Of a stretch of 64,000 nt of DNA, positions 17,842 to 27,044 are shown in pieces (position 1 is the stretch's first letter; each line of letters starts with the position of its first letter). The stretch is from the NCBI RefSeq assembly GCF_003121985.1, contig NZ_QEWP01000001.1:62001-126000 (forward strand), in the 5' to 3' direction. The notes under the pieces are model-generated. The model made no database searches. It saw only the letters and a list, made by a program, of their open reading frames with translations, and was not told the origin of the DNA. Position numbers and translations under genes: made by a program. The stretch is from Marinilabilia rubra (GTDB taxonomy: Bacteria > Bacteroidota > Bacteroidia > Bacteroidales > Marinilabiliaceae).

Positions 17842-18019
17842 AATATTGTCTGATAAACTTTTAATTCTCGCTATTGATCCATCTAATTCTTAAAATATTT
17901 ATGCTCTATTATCCAAAATTGTTATTGGGTTTCTGGAAGAATTTATGGAAAAATGAGAATGAGTTGCAAAGGGGCCCTTATTAATCCAAAAAAAATGAGG
18001 GCTGCTAAAAACAAATCAT

Positions 18020-18027
18020 TAATTTTG
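18020..18027 (+). promoter_or_regulatory. Putative asnS promoter -7 element
   Basis: TAATTTTG, 29 bases before the chosen asnS ATG. No clear TTTG lies upstream. Confidence 0.4.
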
Positions 18028-18056
18028 TGGCCTTCAGGAATAAAAATACTAAGCTG

Positions 18057-19496
18057 ATGCAGAGAACTAAGGTAGCCGACCTGCTGAGGTCGAATGATAT
18101 TGGAAAAACATTTACTGTTAAAGGATGGGTGCGTACCCGTAGAGGCAATAAGCATGTGAATTTCGTGGCCCTGAATGATGGGTCGGGCATCAATAATCTT
18201 CAGGTTGTTGTAGACATGGAACAATTTGACGAGGCGTTGGTGCGTCGGATCACAACCGGTGCTGCTGTTTCTGTAGACGGTGAACTTCAGGAATCTCAGG
18301 GGGCCGGGCAGAATGTAGAGTTACTTGCGAAAAACATCGGGATATTAGGTGATAGTGATCCTGATAAATATCCGCTTCAGCCCAAAAAGCATTCGCTGGA
18401 ATTTCTGCGTGAAATAGCTCACCTGCGTTTCCGAACTAATACTTTCGGAGCTATTGCCCGCGTCCGTCATGCCATGATTTTTGCAGTGCATGAGTTTTTC
18501 AATAAAAGAGGCTTTTATAATATCCATACTCCCATTATTACAGCATCCGATGCTGAAGGAGCCGGAGAGATGTTCCAGGTGACCACGCTGGATATGGACA
18601 AGCCGCCGCGTAACGAAGAGGGGAAAATTGATTACTCTAAGGACTTTTTCGGAAAACCTACCAATCTGACGGTTTCGGGACAATTGGAGGGCGAATTAGC
18701 AGCACTGGCCATGTCAGAAATTTATACATTCGGTCCTACCTTCCGTGCAGAAAACTCCAATACTTCGCGCCACCTCTCGGAGTTCTGGATGATTGAGCCG
18801 GAGATGGCTTTTTATGAACTGAAAGAAAACATGGATCTGGCTGAGGAGTTCCTGAAATACCTTCTTCAATATGCTCTGAATAACTGCATGGACGATCTTA
18901 AATTTTTAAGCCAGCGTCAACAGCAGGAGGAGAAAGGCAAGAAGGAAGCTGACCGGTCAATGGAATTGATTGAAAAGCTTAAGTTTGTTTTGGAGAACGA
19001 TTTCGTTCGTTTGACCTACACTGAGGCCATTGATATTTTGGAAAATTCCAAGCCTAATAAGAAGAACAAATTCCAGTATCCTGTAAAAGGTTTTGGAACT
19101 GACCTTCAATCTGAACACGAGCGTTATCTGGTGGAGAAGCACTTCAAAAAACCGGTAATACTGACCGATTATCCTAAGGAAATTAAGGCATTTTACATGA
19201 AGCTGAACGATGATAACAATACCGTTCGCGCCATGGATGTTCTTTTCCCCCAAATTGGAGAGATCATCGGGGGATCTCAAAGGGAAGAGAGCTATGAGAA
19301 ACTTACCGCCCGCATGAAAGAGATGGATATTCCGGAAGAAGAAATGTGGTGGTTCCTTGATACCCGTCGATTTGGGTCTGTTCCACACAGTGGTTTCGGT
19401 TTAGGTTTTGAGCGTATGATGTTGTTCGTTACGGGAATGACCAATATTCGTGACGTTATTCCATTTCCTCGTGCCCCTAAAAGCGCAGAATTCTAA
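18057..19496 (+). CDS. asnS: Asparaginyl-tRNA synthetase
   Basis: A 479-aa class II synthetase. The N-terminal OB-fold anticodon domain ([22 protein letters not shown]) is followed by the catalytic core with motif 2 ([21 protein letters not shown]) and motif 3 ([16 protein letters not shown]). The C-terminal [15 protein letters not shown] is typical of AsnRS and not of AspRS. The start at [10 protein letters not shown] is preferred; a GTG 30 bases upstream overlaps the -7 box. A terminator follows. Confidence 0.96.
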   Translation: MQRTKVADLLRSNDIGKTFTVKGWVRTRRGNKHVNFVALNDGSGINNLQVVVDMEQFDEALVRRITTGAAVSVDGELQESQGAGQNVELLAKNIGILGDSDPDKYPLQPKKHSLEFLREIAHLRFRTNTFGAIARVRHAMIFAVHEFFNKRGFYNIHTPIITASDAEGAGEMFQVTTLDMDKPPRNEEGKIDYSKDFFGKPTNLTVSGQLEGELAALAMSEIYTFGPTFRAENSNTSRHLSEFWMIEPEMAFYELKENMDLAEEFLKYLLQYALNNCMDDLKFLSQRQQQEEKGKKEADRSMELIEKLKFVLENDFVRLTYTEAIDILENSKPNKKNKFQYPVKGFGTDLQSEHERYLVEKHFKKPVILTDYPKEIKAFYMKLNDDNNTVRAMDVLFPQIGEIIGGSQREESYEKLTARMKEMDIPEEEMWWFLDTRRFGSVPHSGFGLGFERMMLFVTGMTNIRDVIPFPRAPKSAEF

Positions 19497-19525
19497 ACTT
19501 ATTTTAGAAAAAATATAACTTCTGT

Positions 19526-19563
19526 GAATAGCCGTTTTCGTTTGAGATCGGCTATTCTGTTTT
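19526..19563 (+). terminator. Terminator after asnS
   Basis: GAATAGCCG, 14-base loop, CGGCTATTC, then TGTTTT. The stem is a perfect 9 bp. Confidence 0.8.
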
Positions 19564-19611
19564 ATAACATGTCCGTTGGCAACATTTTTTGTTCAGGAAT
19601 GTTTTTTTAAA

Positions 19612-20454
19612 ATGACTGATCATCTGCATGAAATAACCGAAAAATTAAGAGAGCGGTTTCGTCTTTTTATAGGAATAAGCCTTGGGATTTTTCTCTTTGT
19701 CCTGTTTTTTGAGCCGTTTTCCATCTTGCTTACTGATTTGAAAAACCGGTTGGCTTTTCTGGTCGGACTTTCCGTTATTATTCTTTTTTTAATGGTTCTG
19801 GTGTATGTTGTCTTCACTCATATTATATCGGTCTCCTCTTTGGTATTAAAAGATTGGTTCTTATCATCCTATGTCAAGGGGTTTGTCCTAACAGTACTCA
19901 TAACCATTGCTCTTACTTTCTATTTGCGTTTTGTGGGACAGACAGCGATGTCTTTTTTTAACTTCTTTAAGATCCTGTTTATTTCAATTTTCCCGGCTGT
20001 TGCTACCAGTCTTCACGATGCCATTGAAAATCTTAAGAGGCATAATGAGGCGCTTATTGCAGAAAAAGGTAAAACCCGTCTTCAGGTAGAAAAGTATGAA
20101 GAAAACCTTCTTGCCCGTACCATCGACCTTACTACTGTTGGAACTAAAGATAATTTCAGAGTGGCTGTTGCTGATATTGTCTGTCTTGTTTCGGCTGATA
20201 ATTATGTAGAAGTGATATTTAAGGAAGAGGGGCGGTATAAAAAAAAATTACTAAGAAATACGTTGAAGAATCTTCAGCAATTGCTGGGGCCATATTCTTT
20301 CTTTGTAAGAATTCATAGAATTTGTGTGGTCAATATTCACTACGTCGATCATCTTCGAAAGAGTTTTAACAGCTATTGGGTAAGCATAAAAGGGATGGAT
20401 CGTAAACTGCCGGTTTCAAGGCAATATTTACTGAAGATAAGGGAGGTTCTGTGA
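19612..20454 (+). CDS. Membrane-anchored LytTR-family transcriptional regulator
   Basis: The 280-aa protein has four predicted transmembrane segments in the first 150 residues (FRLFIGISLGIFLFVLFF, LAFLVGLSVIILFLMVLVYVV, GFVLTVLITIALTFYLRFV and ILFISIFPAVATSL regions), a short coiled coil and a C-terminal LytTR DNA-binding domain (FRVAVADIVCLVSADNYVEV ... FVRIHRICVVNIHYV). There is no receiver domain, so it senses through the membrane part or a partner. The start at MTDHLHEI is chosen. The target genes are unknown; an acyl-lipid desaturase lies next downstream. Confidence 0.85.
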   Translation: MTDHLHEITEKLRERFRLFIGISLGIFLFVLFFEPFSILLTDLKNRLAFLVGLSVIILFLMVLVYVVFTHIISVSSLVLKDWFLSSYVKGFVLTVLITIALTFYLRFVGQTAMSFFNFFKILFISIFPAVATSLHDAIENLKRHNEALIAEKGKTRLQVEKYEENLLARTIDLTTVGTKDNFRVAVADIVCLVSADNYVEVIFKEEGRYKKKLLRNTLKNLQQLLGPYSFFVRIHRICVVNIHYVDHLRKSFNSYWVSIKGMDRKLPVSRQYLLKIREVL

Positions 20455-20666
20455 GTTCCGTGGCGAGTGTCAATCACCCCTTTCTTTTGATATTAGTCAC
20501 AAATATCAAAGTCTGGCTTTAGCTCAACAGGCGTTCGCACCATTTTTCTAATTAGGACTTTGAGACATGCTAACTTTGGGCTTTAAGGTTTTTTCCGACG
20601 GGCCCTAAAATTAGGAGTAGAATTCTGTTTTATGCCCTTCGGAGATGCTTTTACTTTTTAGATTAA

Positions 20667-21815
20667 ATGTTAGTAGTTATGAGAAATCAGAAAATTATTT
20701 TTCCCTTTGAGAAAAATCCGGAATTTATCAACGACCTTAGAAAAAAAGTTGATGAGTACTTTGATCAAAACAAGAAATCAAAGTTTGGAAACAGCACTAT
20801 TGTATTACAGTCTGTTTTTATGGGCGCACTTTATATTTTACCCTACGCACTTATGTTGTCAGGAGTTGTTACCTCGGTATGGGGCGTTGTGGCATGCTGG
20901 CTTGTGATGGGAATGGGTATGGCCGGTTTGGGAATGGTGCTTATGCACGATGCCAATCACAGGGTGTTTTCAAAGAATATGACCGTGAATAAATGGCTTG
21001 GAAAGTCTCTTTATCTGTTGGGGGGATTTCCACCAAACTGGCGCCACCAGCATAATACAATGCACCATGGTTTTACGAATATTGAAGGCCACGACGAGGA
21101 TATTGCCCCGGTTGGACTTCTGAGGTTTTCACCACATCGAAAATTACATAGAATTCATCGGTTTCAGCATATTTATGCCTGGTTTTTTTATGGGTTAATG
21201 ACCCTTTCGTGGGTAACAGTGAAAGACTTTGTTCGCATTAACAAATACAGAAAAGACGGGGTTGCTCCATTCAACAAAAAATACAGCACTTACCTTACGG
21301 ATCTGATCATTGCCAAATTACTCTATTACACATTTCTTTTAGTTTTACCGGCTCTTGTACTTCCGGTTGCCTGGTACTGGGTTGTCGGTGGATTTCTTTT
21401 GATGCATTATCTGAGTGGCCTGATATTAACTACGATTTTCCAAACAGCTCATGTGGTACCCAGTTCTGAGTATCCCCTGCCGGCCGGTAATGGGAAGGTT
21501 GAAAACAACTGGGCCATTCATCAGCTTTTAACCACCTCTGATTTTTCCCCAAATGGAAAAGTGTTGTCATGGATGATAGGGGGGCTTAATTTTCAGGTTG
21601 AGCACCATCTTTTTCCCAATATCAGCCATGTTCATTACAAAAACATATCCCGGCTTGTTCAGGAAACGGCTCAAGAATACAATTTACCTTATCACTTTCA
21701 GGATAGTTTCTTCTCAGCTCTTAAGGGGCACTGGAAGATGTTGAAAGACTTGGGGGGACAACCTGTGGTCGTTGGGGGAGAATTAAAAAATAGTGTTTCA
21801 CCTGAAGTACTTTAA
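20667..21815 (+). CDS. Fatty acid desaturase (acyl-CoA/acyl-lipid, integral membrane di-iron type)
   Basis: A 382-aa membrane enzyme that introduces a double bond into fatty acyl chains. The three His boxes are HDANH (94-98), HQHNTMHH (127-134) and NFQVEHH (about 312-318), with four or more hydrophobic segments between. The QxxHH third box resembles front-end (delta-5/delta-6) or linoleoyl-CoA type desaturases. There is no cytochrome b5 domain. A second ATG 12 bases downstream (MRNQKIIF) could be the start. It probably adjusts membrane fluidity. Confidence 0.88.
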   Translation: MLVVMRNQKIIFPFEKNPEFINDLRKKVDEYFDQNKKSKFGNSTIVLQSVFMGALYILPYALMLSGVVTSVWGVVACWLVMGMGMAGLGMVLMHDANHRVFSKNMTVNKWLGKSLYLLGGFPPNWRHQHNTMHHGFTNIEGHDEDIAPVGLLRFSPHRKLHRIHRFQHIYAWFFYGLMTLSWVTVKDFVRINKYRKDGVAPFNKKYSTYLTDLIIAKLLYYTFLLVLPALVLPVAWYWVVGGFLLMHYLSGLILTTIFQTAHVVPSSEYPLPAGNGKVENNWAIHQLLTTSDFSPNGKVLSWMIGGLNFQVEHHLFPNISHVHYKNISRLVQETAQEYNLPYHFQDSFFSALKGHWKMLKDLGGQPVVVGGELKNSVSPEVL

Positions 21816-22532
21816 GGAGTTTGGCTTTGAATGTATGGTTGGAAATTGATAGTTAAACCCGACTTTTATTCTTTTTGAAAATTGAGAAATCAGGGATTGA
21901 AGGTGATTGAATGTAACTGGAACCCGTCTGTTCAGAAAAGGAATGGACGGTTTTTGGGTAGTCTTTGTAATAATTTTTCTTTAAGCTTGGCTGTAGTTTA
22001 AAATCGCAATTTTTCCACAGTCCCCGAATGGGGGCAAATTTGAATAACCCCGGGTACACCTGCCCGGGGTTCAAAATAAGGATATAATCGGTCTCTGAAA
22101 GAGGCCAACATTGCTTAAATCATTAAAATACACGGAATAGTTGCCCCCCCCGTCAGGGACCCTGCAGCTCCGACATCTCCCCCGGGCTTATTTCCCGTGG
22201 GCTTATCTGCCCGGGTTATCTAAGTTTGCCCCTTTTCAGGGACTTGATAGATTAGCATTTTATGCATCATGTAGGTATTTAAAAGAAAAACCTAATTGTT
22301 AATATCATCGCAAATATAAACTAGAGCCTTAAGCTTTTGTAAAAGGCTAAAAAACAATTGTTTGAAGGGAAAGGTATTTTTGTTTTGAAGGGTAGTTTAT
22401 AAGCATAAAATGGCTTGTCTTAAATCTTTTATTTATCCTGTATTCTTTTTGGGGCTAACGATCTATTGTATGATACAAATTGATGGTTCTATTTTTTTTT
22501 CTTAATTTCGTATAAACTCTAGCGTTAAAATT
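21816..22532. other. 717-base non-coding region with GC-rich hairpins
   Basis: No convincing gene. Within an AT-rich setting it holds AACCCCGGG-8-CCCGGGGTT (22046-22071), a CCCGGGC...GCCCGGG stem (about 22182-22214), and three copies of a CCCC/GGGG mini-hairpin motif followed by TTTGCCCC or GGGGCAAA. A structured RNA or a cluster of small palindromes is possible. TAATTTCG at about 22503 may be the promoter of the next gene. Confidence 0.5.
22046..22071. repeat. Perfect 9-bp inverted repeat
   Basis: AACCCCGGG, 8-base loop, CCCGGGGTT. No T-tract follows on either strand, so it is not a simple terminator. Confidence 0.7.
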
Positions 22533-22913
22533 ATGGGACTACTCTCTTCTTTGATGGGAAATGCCGGAATGGTAGATCCTGAAAAACTTAAAGCCGATTA
22601 TTCTAAACTCCTGACCGATAAAGAAGATATCGAGATTGGCTTTAGACTTATCCGCGATACTTTTATTTTTACAAACAAGCGATTACTGCTTATTGACAAA
22701 CAAGGACTTTCCGGACGAAAAACGGAATACTTTTCGGTTGTTTATGGCAGTATCTCACGTTTTAGTATTGAAACGGCAGGGACCTTTGACCTTGATGCCG
22801 AATTGAAAATCTGGATTTCAGGAGAAAGCTCACCCAGTATTCAGAAAAAGTTTAATAAGTCGGTTGATGTTTACGAGGTACAGCAACTACTGGCAAGTCA
22901 CGTTTTAAAGTAA
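22533..22913 (+). CDS. PH-like domain protein
   Basis: A 126-aa soluble protein resembling the bacterial pleckstrin-homology (bPH) family: GFRLIRDTFIFTNKRLLLIDKQG, then YFSVVYGSISRFSIETAG, a DLDAELKIWI strand and a C-terminal helix. Such proteins occur widely as single-domain cytoplasmic factors of unknown function. It is monocistronic. Confidence 0.75.
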   Translation: MGLLSSLMGNAGMVDPEKLKADYSKLLTDKEDIEIGFRLIRDTFIFTNKRLLLIDKQGLSGRKTEYFSVVYGSISRFSIETAGTFDLDAELKIWISGESSPSIQKKFNKSVDVYEVQQLLASHVLK

Positions 22914-23350
22914 CTTTTTTTAACCCTCCTGATTGTTGATTCTATCTCTGATTCATTGCTTATAAAAATTACAGGTACTGAACGTTGCACTTTCTAAATT
23001 GGAGAGAATCATTCCGACAATCAGAAAAACTTCTTTTTAAAATGCAATTATTAACACTGACCTTCTTTTTGTGCTCCTTTTCAGAACCGGTTACTCGTGG
23101 ATATCAAGTAGTTTTTACAATAAAAGAAGCTGTTGCAGATGCTTTTTTTTCAGTCTCATATAGCAAAAGATCCATAAGGAGGTAATTATCGAATTAGGTC
23201 TGGCGGATTCCGATCCGCCACAAGAGATAAAACGGCGGATTCCGATCCGCCGTACCTAATCTGTCATTACCAGGCATCGTCTTTAAAACTGAAAGTACGA
23301 GAAATAGCCGATCAGTTTTCTTTTGTGTTTCATGAATTAAATATGGATCA
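22914..23350. other. Intergenic region with a REP-like inverted repeat
   Basis: A 66-codon frame (22985-23185) has no ribosome site or recognisable domain and is not called. The notable content is the inverted repeat at 23193-23260. Confidence 0.6.
23193..23260. repeat. REP-like element: two GGCGGAT-TCCG-ATCCGCC palindromes in an outer inverted repeat
   Basis: The 18-bp palindrome occurs at 23202-23219 and 23234-23251, flanked by ATTAGGT on the left and ACCTAAT on the right. The whole 68-base unit can therefore fold into one long hairpin or two small ones. This resembles dispersed REP/BIME-type elements. Confidence 0.8.
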
Positions 23351-23881
23351 ATGAACCTGCATCACTTAATCTTCTTGAGAGGATTTGCAACCTTACTGTT
23401 AGGATTTGCCCTTTTTCATTTATTTCTGGGGGTGTTTTTTGACGATTGGTTTCCGGAGCAATCGCAAGTGATCACTTATGCCATTGTTGGATTATCTGTT
23501 CCTCTGGGACATTGGGGGAGCTGTAAAAAAAGAATAAAATATTTGTATTCTCATGATTTTAGGGTACCACAATTTAAAGATTCCCTGCCCAATGCCATTC
23601 AGATTAATTCTCCGGGATTTTCCTGGAAAGAATTTGAAAACCGATTGGGTGAGGAGTTTATTATTACTGCTCATCAGAATGATGCAAATGCCTTTAAGCT
23701 CCGAACCAGGTTGTCATGGAATAAACCGGGGGCTGCTGCTTATTTGACGTACGATGAAAATGCAGGAACTTTAAAATGCTGTTATTTCTCGTTTCCGGGT
23801 TACATACGAAGTGGTACACGGGCCATTCAGCGAATGAATAAAGATATTGTGGAGTTGGCATGGCAAACGGGCAAATCTTAA
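23351..23881 (+). CDS. Hypothetical membrane protein
   Basis: The 176-aa protein has two N-terminal transmembrane segments (FATLLLGFALFHLFLGVFF and VITYAIVGLSVPLGHWG) and a soluble alpha/beta domain from about residue 65. I do not recognise a family. The ATG follows an AT-rich spacer after the REP-like element, and rpoN follows after 110 bases with its own promoter. Confidence 0.6.
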   Translation: MNLHHLIFLRGFATLLLGFALFHLFLGVFFDDWFPEQSQVITYAIVGLSVPLGHWGSCKKRIKYLYSHDFRVPQFKDSLPNAIQINSPGFSWKEFENRLGEEFIITAHQNDANAFKLRTRLSWNKPGAAAYLTYDENAGTLKCCYFSFPGYIRSGTRAIQRMNKDIVELAWQTGKS

Positions 23882-23894
23882 AATACCTGTAATG

Positions 23895-23926
23895 TTTCCT
23901 GATTTCCTGAAATTACTGTAATTTTG
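23895..23926 (+). promoter_or_regulatory. Putative rpoN promoter
   Basis: TTTC (23895-23898), 20-base spacer, TAATTTTG (23919-23926), close to the Bacteroidota consensus. Confidence 0.5.
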
Positions 23927-23991
23927 TAGGAAATGGAGGTTGTTTGATGATACGCAATTCAGCCTTTGCCTAAAATTAACAGGATCATGGA

Positions 23992-25440
23992 ATGCTGAAA
24001 CAAAGTTTAAATCAAAAATTACTGCAAAAGCTGTCGCCGCTTCAGATACAGGTGATAAAGCTTTTGGAAATACCCACTACTCAGCTTGAGCAAAGAATTA
24101 AAGAGGAGATGGAAGAAAATCCTGTGCTCGAACTGGAACGTGATTCTCGTGATCCTGATGATGAGGAAGATGCTGCTCCGGAAACGGAAAATGAGAAGGA
24201 TGAAATGTCTATTGATGCCTATATTCAGGATGAAGACATTCCAGCCTATAAACTGAGCTCCCGAAACTTTTCCAAAGATGATAAACAGGAGGATGTGCCA
24301 TTCTCTTCCGGTACCACTTTTCATGAACATCTGGTGAGCCAGATGGGATTAAGAATAATGGATGACCGACAGGCATTGATCGCCGAGTACATTATTGGAA
24401 ATATTGATGAAGATGGATATCTCAGACGTGAAGTGGATGAGGTTATTGATGACCTTGCCTTCTCTCAAAATGTGGAAGTGGATGAACGCGAAGCTCTTGA
24501 GGTATTAAAAATGGTTCAGGATTTTGACCCTTCGGGCGTGGGGGCCAGGGATCTAAGAGAATGTTTATTACTTCAGCTGGATCGAAAAGACCATGAAGAT
24601 CCCATCGTAGAAAAGGCTCATCATTTGGTGAAGCACCATTTTGATGAGTTTACCCGGAAGCATTACGATAAGATTGAGAAACGCATGCATCTCAAAGATG
24701 GGGAACTGAAGGAGATTCTTGAGGAAATTCTGCATCTCAATCCCAAACCCGGAAGTTCCTACAGTAATCCGGTTACCAAAACGGTGCAACATATTATTCC
24801 TGATTTCATTTTGGATGTTGAAGACGAGAAGCCCAGGTTGTCGCTTAACAACAGGAATGTTCCGGAACTCCGCATCAGCAATACCTACTCCGAAATGTTT
24901 GAAGATTATCAGGCAAACAAAAAGAACCAGAGTAAAGAGAAAAAAGAGGCATTGATGTTTGTTAAGCAGAAGCTGGATTCTGCCAAGTGGTTTATAGATG
25001 CTATCAGACAGCGGCAAAATACACTGTTGACAGTAATGCAATCTATCCTTGAATACCAATATGAGTATTTTCTGGAGGGAGATGAAACCAAGCTCAGGCC
25101 AATGATCCTTAAAGATATTGCTGATAGAACCGATTTGGATATCTCAACGGTTTCAAGGGTCTCGAATAGCAAGTACATACAAACCCACTTTGGTATATTT
25201 CCGCTTAAATACTTTTTTTCAGAAGGCCTTCAGACTGATTCGGGGGAAGAAGTTTCCACACGGGAGATCAAACGGATTCTTCAGGATTGTATTGACAATG
25301 AGGATAAACGAAAACCGTTGACAGATGATAGGCTGGCCGGGATTCTCCAGGAAAAGTCCTACAACATTGCCCGTCGAACCGTTGCTAAATACCGGGAGCA
25401 ACTGAATATTCCTGTGGCTCGCCTCAGGAAAGAATGGTAA
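23992..25440 (+). CDS. rpoN: RNA polymerase sigma-54 factor
   Basis: The 482-aa factor requires enhancer-binding activators. Region I is Gln/Leu-rich (LKQSLNQKLLQKLSPLQIQV), region II is acidic, then come the core-binding domain, an HTH (ISTVSRVSNSKYIQT) and the RpoN box ARRTVAKYRE near the C-terminus. It recognises -24/-12 promoters. No activator gene is within the window. Confidence 0.96.
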   Translation: MLKQSLNQKLLQKLSPLQIQVIKLLEIPTTQLEQRIKEEMEENPVLELERDSRDPDDEEDAAPETENEKDEMSIDAYIQDEDIPAYKLSSRNFSKDDKQEDVPFSSGTTFHEHLVSQMGLRIMDDRQALIAEYIIGNIDEDGYLRREVDEVIDDLAFSQNVEVDEREALEVLKMVQDFDPSGVGARDLRECLLLQLDRKDHEDPIVEKAHHLVKHHFDEFTRKHYDKIEKRMHLKDGELKEILEEILHLNPKPGSSYSNPVTKTVQHIIPDFILDVEDEKPRLSLNNRNVPELRISNTYSEMFEDYQANKKNQSKEKKEALMFVKQKLDSAKWFIDAIRQRQNTLLTVMQSILEYQYEYFLEGDETKLRPMILKDIADRTDLDISTVSRVSNSKYIQTHFGIFPLKYFFSEGLQTDSGEEVSTREIKRILQDCIDNEDKRKPLTDDRLAGILQEKSYNIARRTVAKYREQLNIPVARLRKEW

Positions 25441-25513
25441 GAGGAGTGTGGGGTGTTGTTGTGTTTGCGTAATTGATTACAATTGATTTGAGTGAGAATT
25501 TAATTTCTTTTTA

Positions 25514-26119
25514 ATGAAACTTCTAAGTAAGATACTGTCCTTCCTGTTTCATCCCATGTTGATGCCTACTCTTGGGATTTTCTTTATACTTAACACAGGT
25601 ACTCATCTTTCCTATCTTAGCTTTGAAGTGAAGCGGGTTGTCTACATTATTGTTTTTATCTCCTCCTGCTTGCTGCCAGTCTCATTATTGCCTCTTTTTC
25701 TGCAGATGAAGCTCATAAAAAGTTTTAATATGCAGTCTGCACGGGAGCGTATTTACCCGGTTCTGGCCGCCGGCATTTTTTATTTTCTTGGCTACTTCCT
25801 GCTTAACAGACTCAATATTTCTCAATTAATCGAGGGGTTTATGCTGTCTTCCCTTGTTGCTATTCTGTTATCTGTTGGAATCTCATTTTTCTGGAAGATT
25901 AGTATGCATGCCATTGCCGTGGGTGGGATCACCGGTGTTTTAGCCGGCATTATGTTTAGGTATGGTGTTGATTTGCTTGTGCTGATTTCTGTAATGGTTA
26001 TGGTTTCAGGGGCTACCGCTTCGGCACGCCTTTATCTGAATGCGCACTCTCCCTCTCAGGTTTATTCTGGTTATGCTTTAGGTTTTGCTTTGGTGTTGAG
26101 TGGTGTTTTTCTGGTATGA
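25514..26119 (+). CDS. PAP2-like integral membrane protein
   Basis: The 201-aa protein has about six hydrophobic segments. The end carries ARLYLNAHSPSQVYSGYALG, resembling the last motif of PAP2-type lipid phosphatases (SRxxxxxHxxxDVxxG), but Asp is replaced by Gln and the upstream KxxxxxxRP and PSGH motifs are not seen. Catalytic activity is therefore doubtful. It may be a degenerate or non-catalytic membrane paralogue, common in Bacteroidota. Confidence 0.6.
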   Translation: MKLLSKILSFLFHPMLMPTLGIFFILNTGTHLSYLSFEVKRVVYIIVFISSCLLPVSLLPLFLQMKLIKSFNMQSARERIYPVLAAGIFYFLGYFLLNRLNISQLIEGFMLSSLVAILLSVGISFFWKISMHAIAVGGITGVLAGIMFRYGVDLLVLISVMVMVSGATASARLYLNAHSPSQVYSGYALGFALVLSGVFLV

Positions 26120-26204
26120 TAAGATTGTCATCCAGAGTTTTGCATTATTGATGTTTAGTTTTTAACTTGCATTATATTATTGCAAAATCTAACTCTGATC
26201 CAAA

Positions 26205-27044
26205 ATGAAAACCAGGCTGTTGTTTACATGGCTTTCTGTTTTGTTATTTTCAGTTACAGAAGCTCAAAACTATGATTATCCCTCTCCTGTTACTACCGCC
26301 ATGGGACTGTCAGGTGCCAGCGATACTACTGAGTGGTCGCTGTTTTCCAATCCCGCAGGCTTGTCTTCTGTAAGCCGAATGTCAGGAGGAATCGGCTATC
26401 ACAACGCTTTTGGCATTTCTGCTTTAAGTGCAAGATCTGCGTTTTTCGTGGTTCCAACCCATATGTTAACCCCGGCATTGTCGTATATTCAGTATGGAGA
26501 TGATTTGTATGAAATTCAGACCTTCTCGTGTTCTGCTGCACGTTCTATCTCTCCAATGCTCCGGATGGGAATTCGTTTTGAATATTTGCTCAGGCATATC
26601 TATGGAACGAAAGCTGAAAGTGCCTTTGTGATTGATGCCGGAGTAAATTACAATGCTTCAGAGAATGTCACGATTGCACTTTTTGCCCAAAACCCCGGCC
26701 GAACTGCCATTCTCGATGACTACAATGAATATGTATTGCCTTCTTCTCTGGCTGTTGCTTGCACCTTTCGATTATCATCGTCATTCTTCCTGACTGCAGA
26801 TTTAAATCATCGTGAAGATTTGGCACGTCAATTTTATTCTTTCGGATTGTCTGCCATGGTTCATCAAAAGGCCAGTGTTAGAGGGGGGATTTCGGCCAGA
26901 CCGGTACGCCTGGCAGTTGGGTCAACCTTGAGCTGGAAAAGAGTAGAAATAAACTTTTCAGCCAATTATCACGATCGTCTGGGCCTAAGCACCACTGCCG
27001 GTATTGCATATGCGCTTGATTTTAAGGGAGGAGGTGAAAATTGA
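26205..27044 (+). CDS. PorQ/PorV-like outer-membrane protein
   Basis: The 279-aa exported protein has a signal peptide of about 20 residues (ends VTEAQ), then AMGLSGASDTTEWSLFSNPAGLSSV, a pattern (gained or lost Ala, then NPAGL) seen at the start of PorV/PorQ-type Bacteroidota barrels. Alternating strands run to the C-terminus. It overlaps the next gene by 4 bases, so the pair is translationally coupled. A role in the outer membrane is likely; a link to type IX secretion is only a possibility. Confidence 0.65.
   Translation: MKTRLLFTWLSVLLFSVTEAQNYDYPSPVTTAMGLSGASDTTEWSLFSNPAGLSSVSRMSGGIGYHNAFGISALSARSAFFVVPTHMLTPALSYIQYGDDLYEIQTFSCSAARSISPMLRMGIRFEYLLRHIYGTKAESAFVIDAGVNYNASENVTIALFAQNPGRTAILDDYNEYVLPSSLAVACTFRLSSSFFLTADLNHREDLARQFYSFGLSAMVHQKASVRGGISARPVRLAVGSTLSWKRVEINFSANYHDRLGLSTTAGIAYALDFKGGGEN

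Noticed and set aside
22985-23185. 66-codon frame after the PH-domain gene
   Set aside because: No recognisable domain or start signal.
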